A stretch of DNA of 64,000 nucleotides from Tubiluchus corallicola (taxonomy: Eukaryota > Priapulida > Priapulimorpha > Priapulimorphida > Tubiluchidae), in assembly GCA_030141605.1 (NCBI GenBank), contig JAQGDQ010000156.1:1-64000 (forward strand), given 5' to 3'. The position numbers and the translations under genes were made by a program. Under the pieces are notes generated by a model that saw nothing but the letters and a program-made list of their open reading frames with translations, was not told where the DNA came from and made no database searches. This document shows, piece after piece, positions 1 through 11,075 of the stretch (positions within the stretch are counted from its first letter, which is position 1; each line of letters opens with the position of its first letter).

Positions 1-566
1 TCAATATCCATACTTTTATCATTTACTTTCACATTGTTTATCGCAAATTTTAATTCATTCATAGTGAAGGGTTCATTATACCAAACGTTATATGGTTCTT
101 CAAAATTTATGCCTTGCACTTCGTTCTCTATACGGTGATACCATCCCTGATCAAAATTACTTACCCTAAAATGCGCCCCAGCAAAAAACGTGTTATACAA
201 TATCTTACATTTATCTTCATCTTTTACATAATATTTTCCCTGCCATTTCAACACAGCAACCTCATTCTGGCAATTTTCAACAAACACTTTTTTATAAGTT
301 TTCCAGAAAGCTTTGCCTTGCTGGACATTAAGTTGACAGTATTACTAACAACCCAGTCATTTAACTCTGCTGCTAATATGTTTTCAAACTGAGTCTTTTT
401 ATCAAGATATGCATTCACATTGACATAATTGGAGTGTCGCTTGTAGTTCTTTCTTAGTTGTCTGAGTTCTCGTGATAGTTCAGATAATTGTGGTGTCCAA
501 AATGGCTTGCTGTGTGTGCAGATACGTTTTGTCACTAATGTTTCAGTCAGCTTTGCTGAACAGATT
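1..566 (-). mobile_element. Non-LTR retrotransposon fragment, head-to-head copy
   Basis: On the minus strand, positions 504 down to about 250 encode the linker that precedes the reverse transcriptase domain in non-LTR elements (motif KPFWTPQLSEL). Positions 228-1 then continue into the N-terminal RT region. A frame break lies near 248. Positions 1-228 are almost exactly the reverse complement of 566-793 in the neighbouring plus-strand copy; I noticed one mismatch. The copy runs off the left edge of the window, so its full length is unknown. It is read here as a second, opposite-facing insertion or a palindromic rearrangement of the same element. Confidence 0.8.
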
Positions 567-2645
567 GTAAAAGATGAAGATAAATGTAAGATATTGTATA
601 ACACGTTTTTTGCTGGGGCGCATTTTAGGGGAAGTAATTTTGATCAGGGATGGTATCACCGTATAGAGAATGAAGTGCAAGGCATAAATTTTGAAGAACC
701 ATATAACGTTTGGTATAATGAACCCTTCACTATGAATGAATTAAAATTTGCGATAAACAATGTGAAAGTAAATGATAAAAGTATGGATATTGACGGAAAC
801 CACCCGCTCATGGTAAAGCACACTGGGTTTTGGGGGAAAAGTGTGCTTCTCAACCTAGCTAATTTGTGCTTAACGAAAGGAATATGGCCTTGGCAAAAAG
901 CAAAAGTAGTTTTCATACGCAAAGAAGGTAAAAACGACTACAGTAGCCCATCGAACTACAGGCCCATCACTATTTCATCTTACTTCAGCAAAATAATTGA
1001 GAAACTTATTGAAAACCGGTTGAGGAAGTGGTTTAACGATCATAATATTATTGATATAGAACAGGAAGGGTTCAAGCCAGGGCATAATACAAACCGTTAT
1101 ATACTAAGGCTGGTTTCAGTTATCGAGAGAAAGAGACTTGAAGGGCAACTCGGTATTGGGATATTCTGCGATTTCCAGAAAGCGTTTGACAGTGTGTGGA
1201 TAAATGGCTTAATTTTTAAACTGATACAGTCTGGTATCAAAGGCAACCTGCTGAATGTAATCTGTAGTTTTTTAAAAAATAGGACAATTGTGATGAAGGT
1301 AAATGAATTTATATCAGCAGAATATCGATGCCATATAGGAGTCCCTCAAGGCTCGGTTTTGTCCCCTTTATTGTTTATATTCTACATAGCAGACATGTTT
1401 AATGAACTGGATTTTAATCAAAACTTAGCTAAGTTTAAATATGCCGATGATGGCACAGTTTATATTTCTGCTGTTTCTGCTCAGGTCTGTCAGGATATTG
1501 CACAGCAATGTTGTGATAAATTGTACGAGTGGTGCCAAAAGTGGAGGCAAATTTTAAATTGTGATGTAGACAAGACTGAGGCTATTATATTTGGCAATGT
1601 CAATGAAAATACCATACCATCGCTAAAAATTGGGCAAAAGTCGATATGTTATGTAAATAATACTAAATGTCTGGGAATAACTGTCGACAAACAAATAAGT
1701 TTTGACAAACATGTTGCTAAAATTAGACAAAAAGCTTGGAAAAAGTGGCACAACATTAAACAGTTTTCTTTCAAGTATAAAGGTATGAAAATGTCCACCA
1801 TTTTAAAGCTGTTTGAAATAATTGTTGTACCTACCGTCTTCTATGGGTCAATTGCCTGGATGGTCAAAAAGCATAGTTATTTTGAAGACCTGTGGTATGA
1901 TGTTGTCAAAACAGCAGCGGGTGTAGGTTACAATCCTAGCAAAAATGAAATCCAGCATATTTGTGGCGTGCCTCCCATTGATATAACGTATGATAACATA
2001 TGTAGTAAATTTATGTTAAAAGTGTTAGCCAATCCAGATAATGATCTACTTAAGAAGGAAATTGCTATATGTGAAACCATGCCAAATAATGCTAGATATT
2101 GTGTGCATCCTGTAAAAATTCACCTGGCAACTACCAAGTCTTTCTTGAAGATTACAAAGGACACAAATATGAGAAATCAAACATTGTCAAATCTCCCGAG
2201 AGAAAACTTTATTTATAGAAAAAAGGATGGCTCGAAATTTTTAACAACCCAATGGGAAAGAAGATTTTATTATTGTACCCAAATAGCAAATTTACCACAA
2301 GATAGACCTACACCTATGTTAACGCCACTGTGTCTACCACTAACGCATTACGATAGGCTTATTGAAACAACTGCACTAAACTTACTTTTAAATAGGGGAA
2401 CTAAATCATTTCGGTATAGAATAGGCGAACAAAATACAGATTGTTGTCATTGTAATAATGCAACTCCTCAAACACCAGAACACATTATATTTGACTGTGA
2501 CTTGGTAGACCATCAATTTCGGATAAATTTAAGACAAATTCTGCCATCAGCCAACATAAGCGAGATTTATTTAAACAGAGATGAAGATGTGTGCCAGGCA
2601 TATGTAAATATTATTAGAGATGTTTTGCGGAAAAAATTGCTATAA
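505..2645 (+). CDS. Reverse transcriptase ORF of a non-LTR retrotransposon, 5'-truncated
   Basis: This open frame of about 700 codons encodes the RT polyprotein of a LINE-type element, which would copy element RNA into DNA at a nicked genomic target. Visible RT motifs are AFDSVW near residue 226, GVPQGSVLSPLLF near 278 and the catalytic YADD near 312-315. A Cys/His cluster (CCHC, then EHIIFDC) lies near residue 645, as in the C-termini of jockey- and CR1-like proteins. There is no endonuclease domain and no plausible in-frame ATG at the left end, so the element is 5'-truncated. The frame has no internal stop, which points to a recent insertion. The exact clade cannot be fixed without a phylogeny. 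Confidence 0.88.
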
Positions 2646-3198
<553 letters not shown>

Positions 3199-3234
3199 CT
3201 TGGCTGCTCTCTGCTATGCTCTTGCACACTCATG

Positions 3235-3366
3235 CGCAATACGCCATATCCGAACATGATGATGATGATAAATCTTTTATTGAAGAAAATTATAAAAGAA
3301 AATGCACAGACAGTGCCTCCATCTGCAGGCAGATTTTTACAAAAGTACAATCTTATTTGTTAACGA
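3235..3366 (-). mobile_element. LINE 3' tail, reversed
   Basis: Read on the minus strand, this has the same order of 3'-UTR landmarks as 2757-2850: a TTTTGTAAAA stretch, CTGC...ATGGAGG, then TTCAATAAAAGATTTATCATCATCATCAT. It is therefore the 3' end of a related element facing the first one. Confidence 0.55.
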
Positions 3367-3869
3367 AATAAAAATAATAAATAATACGAAACTTCATTAT
3401 AGATCTAACATAAGTTTTTTAATGTCACTTCCCTATAGAGCCTCACAGCTGAAAACCAAGTATTCCTTTACCTTACAATATGACAAATCTTCATTTTACT
3501 ACATATAATGCAATTTAACAGTTTAACAATTTTCTTATTTGAGCAATACGATAAAGGTTTTGAAAGCATGTAGTTTGTCAAAATAAAATCATCTTTAACT
3601 AAACAAAGAGAAGCACCAACAATTATTCTGTCACTTTTCTACGAAGAGACATTGAACATGGTGATCATCTCCAATCTTAACCTACTTTGTTTTTCATTGT
3701 CAACAACTATACCAGATAAAACAGGTGTTAGTGTTCTACCATTTATATTTACAAAAATTATTACACACAATAAATCTAATGCGGCGGCTCAAATGCAATT
3801 AAAATAAGGATCATTCTATTACGGCGGCTCAAATACAACGTAAATTAAAATAAGGCTCATTATTATTTA
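3367..3869. other. Intergenic / 3' flank
   Basis: I see no gene here. The right part (3780-3866) holds an imperfect two-copy tandem duplication of about 40 bp beginning GCGGCGGCTCAAAT, directly beyond the stop codon of the minus-strand collagen-like gene. It is probably 3' UTR or flank of that gene. Confidence 0.5.
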
Positions 3870-4108
3870 TTAACTCTGATGTTGCGATCGCTGAGTTTTT
3901 CTTTGGTTACGCAGTCGCCTGCGATGTTTGTTAACTTCGTCGGTTAAGTATTTAACCTTGGAAAATTCCTCGACCGTGCCTGGAGTACTGTCATAAAGTT
4001 TCCTGTGTGGGATACGAGGTCCGGGTGGTAATACGGGCTGGTGGCTAATAAATGGCTGGACTTGCCCTGTTTGTCCTGATTTAGCAAGGAAAACGCAATC
4101 GCATTTAC
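3870..4108 (-). CDS. Collagen-like gene 1, C-terminal coding exon
   Basis: This is the terminal exon of the minus-strand collagen-like gene. The acceptor TTTAG lies at 4109 and the exon opens with GTAAATGC. It completes the Gly codon split by the donor at 6753, giving ...LPGKCDC, and runs 78 residues to the TAA at 3870-3872. After the CDC pair comes a short linker, then STPGTVEE and a basic, probably helical segment KYLTDEVNKHRRRLRNQR. The terminal exon at 20614-21101 ends in the same module (STPGRVEE, then KYLNDEVHKHRRRLRNQR), which supports it as real coding sequence in a paralogous pair. I do not recognise the module. A role in chain registration or matrix binding would be inference. Confidence 0.85.
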
Positions 4109-4302
4109 CTAAATGTACAAAATGGTAACATTAGTTGTGACATTAAAGTGCCTGTAATATGAAGATAAATAAACACATTTGTCAGTCTGCGCTTAGTCTT
4201 TTTGCGCTGTTTCAAGCAAAAGTTCTTCCTGCAAGCGAATTGTGGAAAATTTTTGCTTGCTGCAGTCAAATAGCAGCCACACTTGGCACGACAGTTTTGT
4301 GG

Positions 4303-5000
4303 CATCAAAACTAGGCGTGTGACACTTGGCATCAAAACTAGGCGTGTGACACTTGGCATTAAAACTAGGCGTGTGACACTTGGCATCAAAACTAGGCGTG
4401 TGACACTTGGCATTAAAACTAGGCGTGTGACACTTGGCATCAAAACTAGGCGTGTGACACTTGGCATCAAAACTAGGCGTGTGACACTTGGCATCAAAAC
4501 TAGGCGTGTGACACTTGACATAAAAACTAGGCGTGTGACACTTGGCATCAAAACTAGGCGTGTGACACTTGGCATCAAAACTAGGCGTGTGACACTTGGC
4601 ATTAAAACTAGGCGTGTGACACTTGGCATCAAAACTAGGCGTGTGACACTTGGCATCAAAACTAGGCGTGTGACACTTGGCATCAAAACTAGGCGTGTGA
4701 CACTTGGCATCAAAACTAGGCGTGTGACACTTGGCATCAAAACTAGGCGTGTGACACTTGGCATCAAAACTAGGCGTGTGACATTTGGCATCAAAACTAG
4801 GCGTGTGACACTTGGCATCAAAACTAGGCGTGTGACACTTTGGCATCAAAACTAGGCGTGTGACACTTGGCATCAAAACTAGGCGTGTGACACTTGGCAA
4901 TAAAACTAGGCGTGTGACACTTGGCATCAAAACTAGGCGTGTGGCACTTGGCATCAAAACTAGGCGTGTGACACTTGGCATTAAAACTAGGCGTGTGACA
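4303..5000. repeat. 27-bp minisatellite in the collagen gene 1 intron
   Basis: About 26 copies of a unit beginning GGCATCAAAACTAGGCGTGT and ending GACACTT. Variation is low (CATT for CATC, occasional single changes, one inserted T near 4841). Because 27 is a multiple of three, long open frames appear on both strands. The array lies inside the intron between the exons at 3870-4108 and 6754-8820, so these frames are not treated as genes. Confidence 0.95.
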
Positions 5001-5381
5001 TCATATAATATTTATAATTCTGCTTACGTTTTGTGAATATTGTTGGTCAATTGTGTAGCATTTTAAAGTGAAATTTTTTTATCTAAATATTAAAGTATAT
5101 ATTCTGTGATGTTTGTTTTACTGCAATTAGGAAGCAACTAATGTACAGCCAAGTTTCATAATGCATGCAATTCTCCCTCAATAATTTAGTTTGGCCTCCA
5201 GAAACAACTTTCTTATCCACTAATGATCAAGCCCGGCATTGCTTAACTTGGGTTGCTAAGCACACAATATGACCTTCAGGTATTCCTCTTATCCCAACGT
5301 GAATTACAAGTTTCATCGCGCAATCCGTTAGAATCAGAAAAATGTTCAGTTTTTACATTATTAATTTCAACAGCATTTTGC

Positions 5382-5939
5382 TTAAAGGAGAACCGGATGA
5401 TTGTGTAAACATTAGTCCAGAATAAAGAATGCTCTAAAATGTTGAAAACTACAACAGCTTATTTCAAATAAAAGCTTAGGTTAAATAATAATTACCTCGG
5501 ATGCTCAAATTTCGTTAAACTTTCAAAGCCACGCGCGGCTCAGTGAATCTACTAAGATTGGCAACGGCGTCTTTTTGTCACGTGCACGTGGCCGACAAAT
5601 AGAAGGCGGTACCGTGATAACCGAGACCATGAACTGCTGTGTTAGTTTCATGACGGCATATGATGTAAAGTCCATTTCTCGTGACATCATGCGTTTATAC
5701 AGAGCTGTAACACCTATGCAAATGTGCTTGATGCGCAAGAGAAGACGCCTGCCATTGCACAAACTGTGGTTAGTTTCTGACGTAAGCAATAGCTGTGTTC
5801 GGTTGCCGTTAATTAACTTTCTAAGTTAATTATTCAAATATAAGAAACAATTGCTAACTTTTATAGGCAAGAAAATGGATATTTTGGACAGTAAATTAAA
5901 ATGAGACTGAGTCTAAACAATCGTTCGGTTTTCCTTTAA
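5382..5939 (+). mobile_element. TTAA-flanked MITE, copy 1 (piggyBac-like)
   Basis: The element is bounded by TTAA at 5382-5385 and 5936-5939. Its terminal inverted repeats of about 25 bp read AGGAGAACCGGATGATTG on the left and, reversed, AGGAAAACCGAACGATTG on the right. Such TTAA duplications are typical of piggyBac-type transposition. The interior matches 9568-10098 in opposite orientation and encodes no transposase. The roughly 84-codon frame inside it is considered fortuitous. Confidence 0.82.
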
Positions 5940-6109
5940 AAGACAGGTCATTTAGCACGACGGTTTTATTTTACTATTATAATTTAAACTTAGAAATTAT
6001 TATAAAGAAACTTGTGAAAAGCTGTCCATAAAGCATAAAATTTGTTTATGCGACCGCGGTAAAGAAATTTACAGGCGCAGCGGTTCACTCCAAAATCCTA
6101 ACGTGACTG

Positions 6110-6465
6110 GTGGACTTTTGGTAAGCGCAATCGTGGCTTATCGTAAGTGCGCGCCACTTAAACTAATTCAAACTTATGCAGCCTACCTAATGTTCATGCA
6201 AGAATATCACAAAATTAGCACTATAATTTTTTGTAAAAACTTTTGAGAGTGCACTGTTTCTCTTCTGTCAAACGTTATTGGTGGGAAAATTGGCGTTCAA
6301 AATGTTAGCGATCAAAAACGTGAATTGAATTGATTTTACTAATTACACTAAACCCACAGGCGCCTATCACACTTATTACTAAATACTTATAAGTGTTTTT
6401 GTAAACATTGAAATAAGACTAGTTTCCTAAAAGACTTGAACCTTTCCTTTAATAAACTAGAAATT
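6110..6465 (+). repeat. Dispersed repeat family B, copy 1
   Basis: The stretch from TTTTACTAATTAC through AAATAAGACTAGTTTCC resembles 40890-41010 and, reversed, parts of 56200-56870 and 23930-24130. It is AT-rich, non-coding and diverged, with no clear terminal repeats. It lies in the collagen gene 1 intron. Confidence 0.5.
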
Positions 6466-6753
6466 GGCTATAGGCGTGAATGCATACAAAGGTCATCAAG
6501 TTTCAGTTTGATATTCGTAACTGTGTTAGTTCATTTTGACTTATTTGGGCGGATCAGGATTTGACAAAACCGGTGAGGGGGGCGTAAAATAATTATTATT
6601 CACAGACTTTCTGTCCCATACTTAATAAATATTGTATAAAACTGTATAAAAATATTACTAATTTACTAATTATTGTTGATTAATTACTTATTAATGACAG
6701 ATTTATTGCATTTTTAAGTTCATAAACTCTAAACATAAATGCATGCTACTTAC

Positions 6754-8820
6754 CAGGTAGACCTGGCAATCCACGTGGACCACGTAAACCAATACCAGGG
6801 CGACCAGGAGGTCCAGGAGGGGATGACGGACCAGGAAGTCCACGAAGACCCTGTGGACCACTTGGACCCAAAGGGCCAGAAGGTCCAGAAGGCCCAGCAG
6901 GACCAGATGGGCCAGATGGACCAGTAGGGCCAGCCAAACCAGAAGGGCCACTGGGCCCAGGAAGACCAGATGGGCCAGGCTGACCAGACGGTCCTATGGG
7001 ACCTGAAGGACCACTTGGGCCACTAGGGCCCAATGGACCAGATGGACCAGAAGGACCTGATGGACCAGGAGACCCAGAGGGACCAGACGGTCCAGATGGA
7101 CCAGGCATACCAGAAGGACCAGAAGGTCCACTGGGACCAGAGGAGCCACTAGGGCCAATTGGCCCCGATGGGCCAGAAGGCCCTGTTGGGCCAGATGGCC
7201 CTGGTGGGCCAGATGGACCAGATGGGCCAGTTGCACCTCTTGGCCCAGATGGCCCCGATGGGCCAGATGGACCTGGTGCACCAGATGGCCCTGATGGGCC
7301 AGAAGGCCCTGGTGGACCAGATGGTCCCAGTGGGCCAGATGGACCAGATGGTCCAGTTGCACCTCTTGGACCAGATGGCCCCGATGGGCCAGATGGACCT
7401 GGTGCACCAGATGGTCCCGATGGGCCAGAAGGCCCTGATGGTCCGGATGGTCCCGGTGGGCCAGATGGACCGGAAGGTCCAGTTGCCCCTCTTGGGCCAG
7501 ATGGCCCTGATGGGCCAGATGGACCTGGTGCACCAGATGGTCCTGATGGGCCAGAAGGCCCAGTTGGGCCAGATGGTCCTGGTGGGCCAGATGGACCGGA
7601 AGGGCCAGTTGCACCTCTTGGCCCAGATGGCCCCGATGGGCCAGATGGACCTGGTGCACCAGATGGCCCTGATGGGCCAGAAGGCCCTGTTGGGCCAGAT
7701 GGCCCTGGTGGGCCAGATGGACCAGAAGGTCCAGTTGCACCTCTTGGGCCAGATGGCCCTGATGGGCCAGACGGACCTGGTGCACCAGATGGCCCCGATG
7801 GGCCAGAAGGCCCTGATGGTCCGGATGGTCCTGGTGGTCCAGATGGACCAGAAGGTCCAGTTGCCCCTCTTGGGCCAGATGGCCCTGATGGGCCAGATGG
7901 ACCTGGTGCACCAGATGGTCCTGATGGGCCAGAAGGCCCTGATGGGCCAGATGGTCCTGGTGGGCCAGATGGACCAGAAGGACCAGTTGCCCCACTTGGG
8001 CCAGATGGCCCTGATGGGCCAGATGGACCTGGTGCACCAGATGGTCCTGATGGGCCAGAAGGCCCTGATGGTCCAGATGGTCCCGGTGGGCCAGATGGAC
8101 CAGAAGGACCAGGGGGACCACTTGGGCCAGATGGACCTGTTGCACCAGATGGCCCTGGTGGGCCAGACGGCCCTGTTGGGCCAGATGGACCGGTAGGCCC
8201 AGTTGCACCAGCTGGGCCCGAAGGACCAGAAGGACCAGGTGGCCCTGATGGACCTGGTTCACCAGAAGGACCAGGAGGGCCAGATGGCCCTGTTGGACCA
8301 GGTGGACCGGAAGGGCCAGTTGCACCAGCTGGGCCCGAAGGACCAGAAGGACCAGGTGGTCCTGTTGCACCAGATGGGCCTGATGGGCCAGATGGCCCTG
8401 TTGGACCAGGTGGACCGGAAGGACCAGTTGCACCTGCTGGGCCCGAAGGACCAGAAGGACCAGGAGGCCCTGATGGACCTGGTTCACCAGAAGGACCTGG
8501 TGGGCCTGAAGGACCAGGATCGCCGGGAGGGCCAGAAGGACCAGGAGGACCAGAAGGACCAGGAGGACCAGGAGGACCAGACGGACCTGTTGCACCAGAT
8601 GGCCCTGGTGGGCCAGAAGGACCTGGTGGGCCTGAAGGACCAGGATCGCCGGGAAGGCCGGGAGGGCCGGAAGGGCCGGCAGGGCCAGGAGGCCCTGATG
8701 GACCTGCTGCACCAGAAGGACCTGATGGGCCTGAAGGACCAGGATCGCCGGAAGGGCCGGGAGGGCCAGAAGGGCCGGGAGGGCCAGAAGGACCAGGAGG
8801 ACCAGACGGACAATCACACT
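6754..8820 (-). CDS. Collagen-like gene 1, Gly-X-Y exon (689 codons)
   Basis: This single internal exon encodes an extended Gly-X-Y domain, expected to form a collagen triple helix in a secreted or membrane-anchored matrix protein. The acceptor TTTTATTTTGCAG precedes the AG at 8820. The donor CCTG|GTAAGT lies at 6754/6753. Both boundaries are phase 1 and the length is exactly 2067 nt. The exon opens with CDCPSGPPG and ends with [13 protein letters not shown], continuing into KCDC of the next exon, so cysteine pairs bracket the helix. Triplets are overwhelmingly GPS, with GPP, GAP, GAT and GPR. The middle is built from roughly seven near-identical 42-residue (126-bp) repeats. There is a short imperfection (GPSSPPG, then GIGLRG) near the C-terminal end. 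No conventional fibrillar C-propeptide follows. Confidence 0.92.
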
Positions 8821-8960
8821 CTGCAAAATAAAATTGCACGTAAAGTAATTATTATAAAAGTTTTCTTTGCTTTATCTATAAAAACTCTTGAGCAAAACTG
8901 AGAAAAGAAATAATTCATCAATAAAATAATTAAACATTAGCAATTAATACTTACAATAAG
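8821..8960 (-). other. Intron 5' of the collagen exon
   Basis: The intronic polypyrimidine/acceptor region (TTTTATTTTGCAG at its exon end) and flanking AT-rich sequence resemble the corresponding intron at 22681-22800. This shows that intron as well as exon was duplicated. Confidence 0.6.
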
Positions 8961-8964
8961 TTAG

Positions 8965-9099
8965 TTACCATTAAAATCATCATCATCATTATCATGATCA
9001 TCATCGTTGTCATCGTCGTCGTCGTCGTCGTCGTCATCATCATCATCTTCATCGTCACCATCATGATCGTCGACTGCAGTGGTGGCAGCAGCATCATCA

Positions 9100-9127
<28 letters not shown>
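8965..9127. repeat. (ATC/GTC)n compound microsatellite
   Basis: Mixed CAT/CGT trinucleotide runs. A similarly composed tract lies at the same relative position upstream of the second collagen exon (23037-23193), so it was probably present before the gene duplication. Confidence 0.9.
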
Positions 9128-9130
<3 letters not shown>

Positions 9131-9567
9131 TGAGAGTGTCTTGATTACATTAATCCATTAAATTGATTACCGTCATCACCCTGCGTTGTGAGGAGACAAG
9201 ACATCAAAACCAATGCCAGCAAATACAGGTAGCCGTGATTTCCAAAATTGAACGTCAACATCTTGAAAGAAAGATTACGGAGAAAAATTCATTTTACAGT
9301 AGCACGTGTATACAAAATATATCCACAATTCTAATTAAACAGTCGGGAAAACACCTATGCCTGATTAGTAATTCGATGGGTGATTACCATGAAGTGTTTG
9401 TTTGCTGTTTCAACTAAAACATACATACTGCCTCTGGTCTGAAAGTGTGTTTTATATGGCCTCCAAAACCTGTAAGGCTAGGACATCACTGCAATTCAGA
9501 ACCTCATCTTAGAAGATCATCTTTATCAACGAACTAGATTTTTTGGTTTCTGCCAAAATGATTTATG

Positions 9568-10098
9568 TTAAAGGAAGACCGGACGATTGTTTAGACTCAA
9601 TCTCATTTTAATTTACAGTCCAAAATATACATTTTCTTGCCTATAACAGTTAACAATTGTTCCTTATATTTGAATAATTTGAAAGTTAATTAACGTCAAC
9701 CGAACATGGCTATTGTTTACGTCAGAAACTAACCACAGTCTGTGCAATGGCAGGCGTCTTTCCTTGCGCATCAAGCACATTTGCATAAGGGCTACAGTAC
9801 TGTTTAAAAGCATGATGTCACGAAAAATGGACTTTACATCATATGACGTCAAAAAATAACACTGCAGTTCATGATCATGGTTATCACGGCCACGTGCATG
9901 TGACAAAAAGGCGCTGCTGCCCATCTTAGTAAATTCACTGAACCGCGCCTACCTTTGAAAGTTTAACGAAATTTGAGTATCCGAGGTAATTATTATTTAA
10001 TCTAAGCTTTGATTTTAAAAAAAGCTATTGTAGTTTTCAATATTTTAGAGCATTTTTATTCTGAACTCGTGTTTACACAATCATCCGGTTTTCCTTTG
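9568..10098 (-). mobile_element. TTAA-flanked MITE, copy 2, inverted
   Basis: This has the same family, terminal sequences (AGGAAGACCGGACGATTG at the left edge) and interior as 5382-5939 but in reverse orientation. The left flank is TTAA at 9568-9571. The right flank reads TTGA, consistent with one mutated base of a TTAA duplication. It encodes no transposase. Confidence 0.8.
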
Positions 10099-10691
10099 AG
10101 TAGGTCCATTAAGCAGGCTTACAACTGAATGAAAAGTACAATCTGCAATAACAAAGCTAGACTAGACCAGCAACACGTGCCACATACAAGATAAGATGAG
10201 ATCATATTATTCTCTCCTGCAAGTTTAGCAGTTCATAGAAACATCTAGATATTTTTCAAATTTAACAGAGAGAAAATGAAAGATATTTTGTGGTATCAAT
10301 GCAGAAGTAAATATAATTAGTGTGAAGAAAGAGTGTCGTGTGGTATCATATGCAGAAAGATATATAATTAGTATGAAGAAAGAGAGGCAAAATACCATAC
10401 GGCTAACTAAGTCAACCACCCTTATTTTAGCGATTCTGTAGTTTTTAGAATAAGCTGTTGACGTTGCAAAATTCGTTTGCTAAAATTCACAAAGTTGCTG
10501 AAAACTAGAATTAATAACGAAAGTACCACAATGAGAAAATTGAATATATTGTATATGTAAATATTGCGTGTGGCATTTCTAAATTAATATGTTATAACAC
10601 TGAAGTACATTTATATGTTTTAAAGTGTAATAAATAAATTTTAAACCTAAAAAAAATAATAAATGCAAAAGCAAAATAATTGAAGTAATAT

Positions 10692-11075
10692 ATAATTATA
10701 GGTAAATAAAGCAGCATGTTAATTATAGGTAAATAAAGCAGCATGCTAATTATAGGTAAATAAAGCAGCATGCTAATTATAGGTAAATAAAGCAGCATGC
10801 TAATTATAGGTAAATAAAGCAGCATGTTAATTATAGGTAAATAAAGCAGCATGTTAATTATAGGTAAATAAAGTAGCATGCTAATTATAGGTAAATAAAG
10901 TAGCATGCTAATTATAGGTAAATAAAGCAGCATGTTAATTATAGGTAAATAAAGCAGCATGTTACTTATAGGTAAATAAAGCAGCATGCTAATTATAGGT
11001 AAATAAAGCAGCATGCTAATTACAGGTAAATAAAGCAGCATGTTAATTATAGGTAAATAAAGCAGCATGCTAATT
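10692..11075. repeat. 27-bp tandem array, about 14 copies
   Basis: The unit is TAATTATAGGTAAATAAAGC followed by AGCATGC or AGCATGT. Copies differ mainly at the last base and at GCAGC/GTAGC. The nine-codon period leaves a frame open on the minus strand (MLLYLPIIN repeats), with no support as a gene. Confidence 0.95.

Noticed and set aside
4105-4981. Two minus-strand and one plus-strand repetitive proteins
   Set aside because: 27-bp minisatellite inside a collagen gene intron; open on all strands because the period is a multiple of three.
5523-5829. Frames of 84-88 codons on both strands, similar to one at 9664-9924
   Set aside because: They lie wholly inside the two TTAA MITE copies; the similarity reflects the transposon, not a gene family.
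6996-8901. Plus-strand Gly-Pro-Asp/Glu and Gln/Leu/Met-rich proteins
   Set aside because: Antisense and frameshifted shadows of the collagen exon, caused by near self-complementary GGN/CCN codons.
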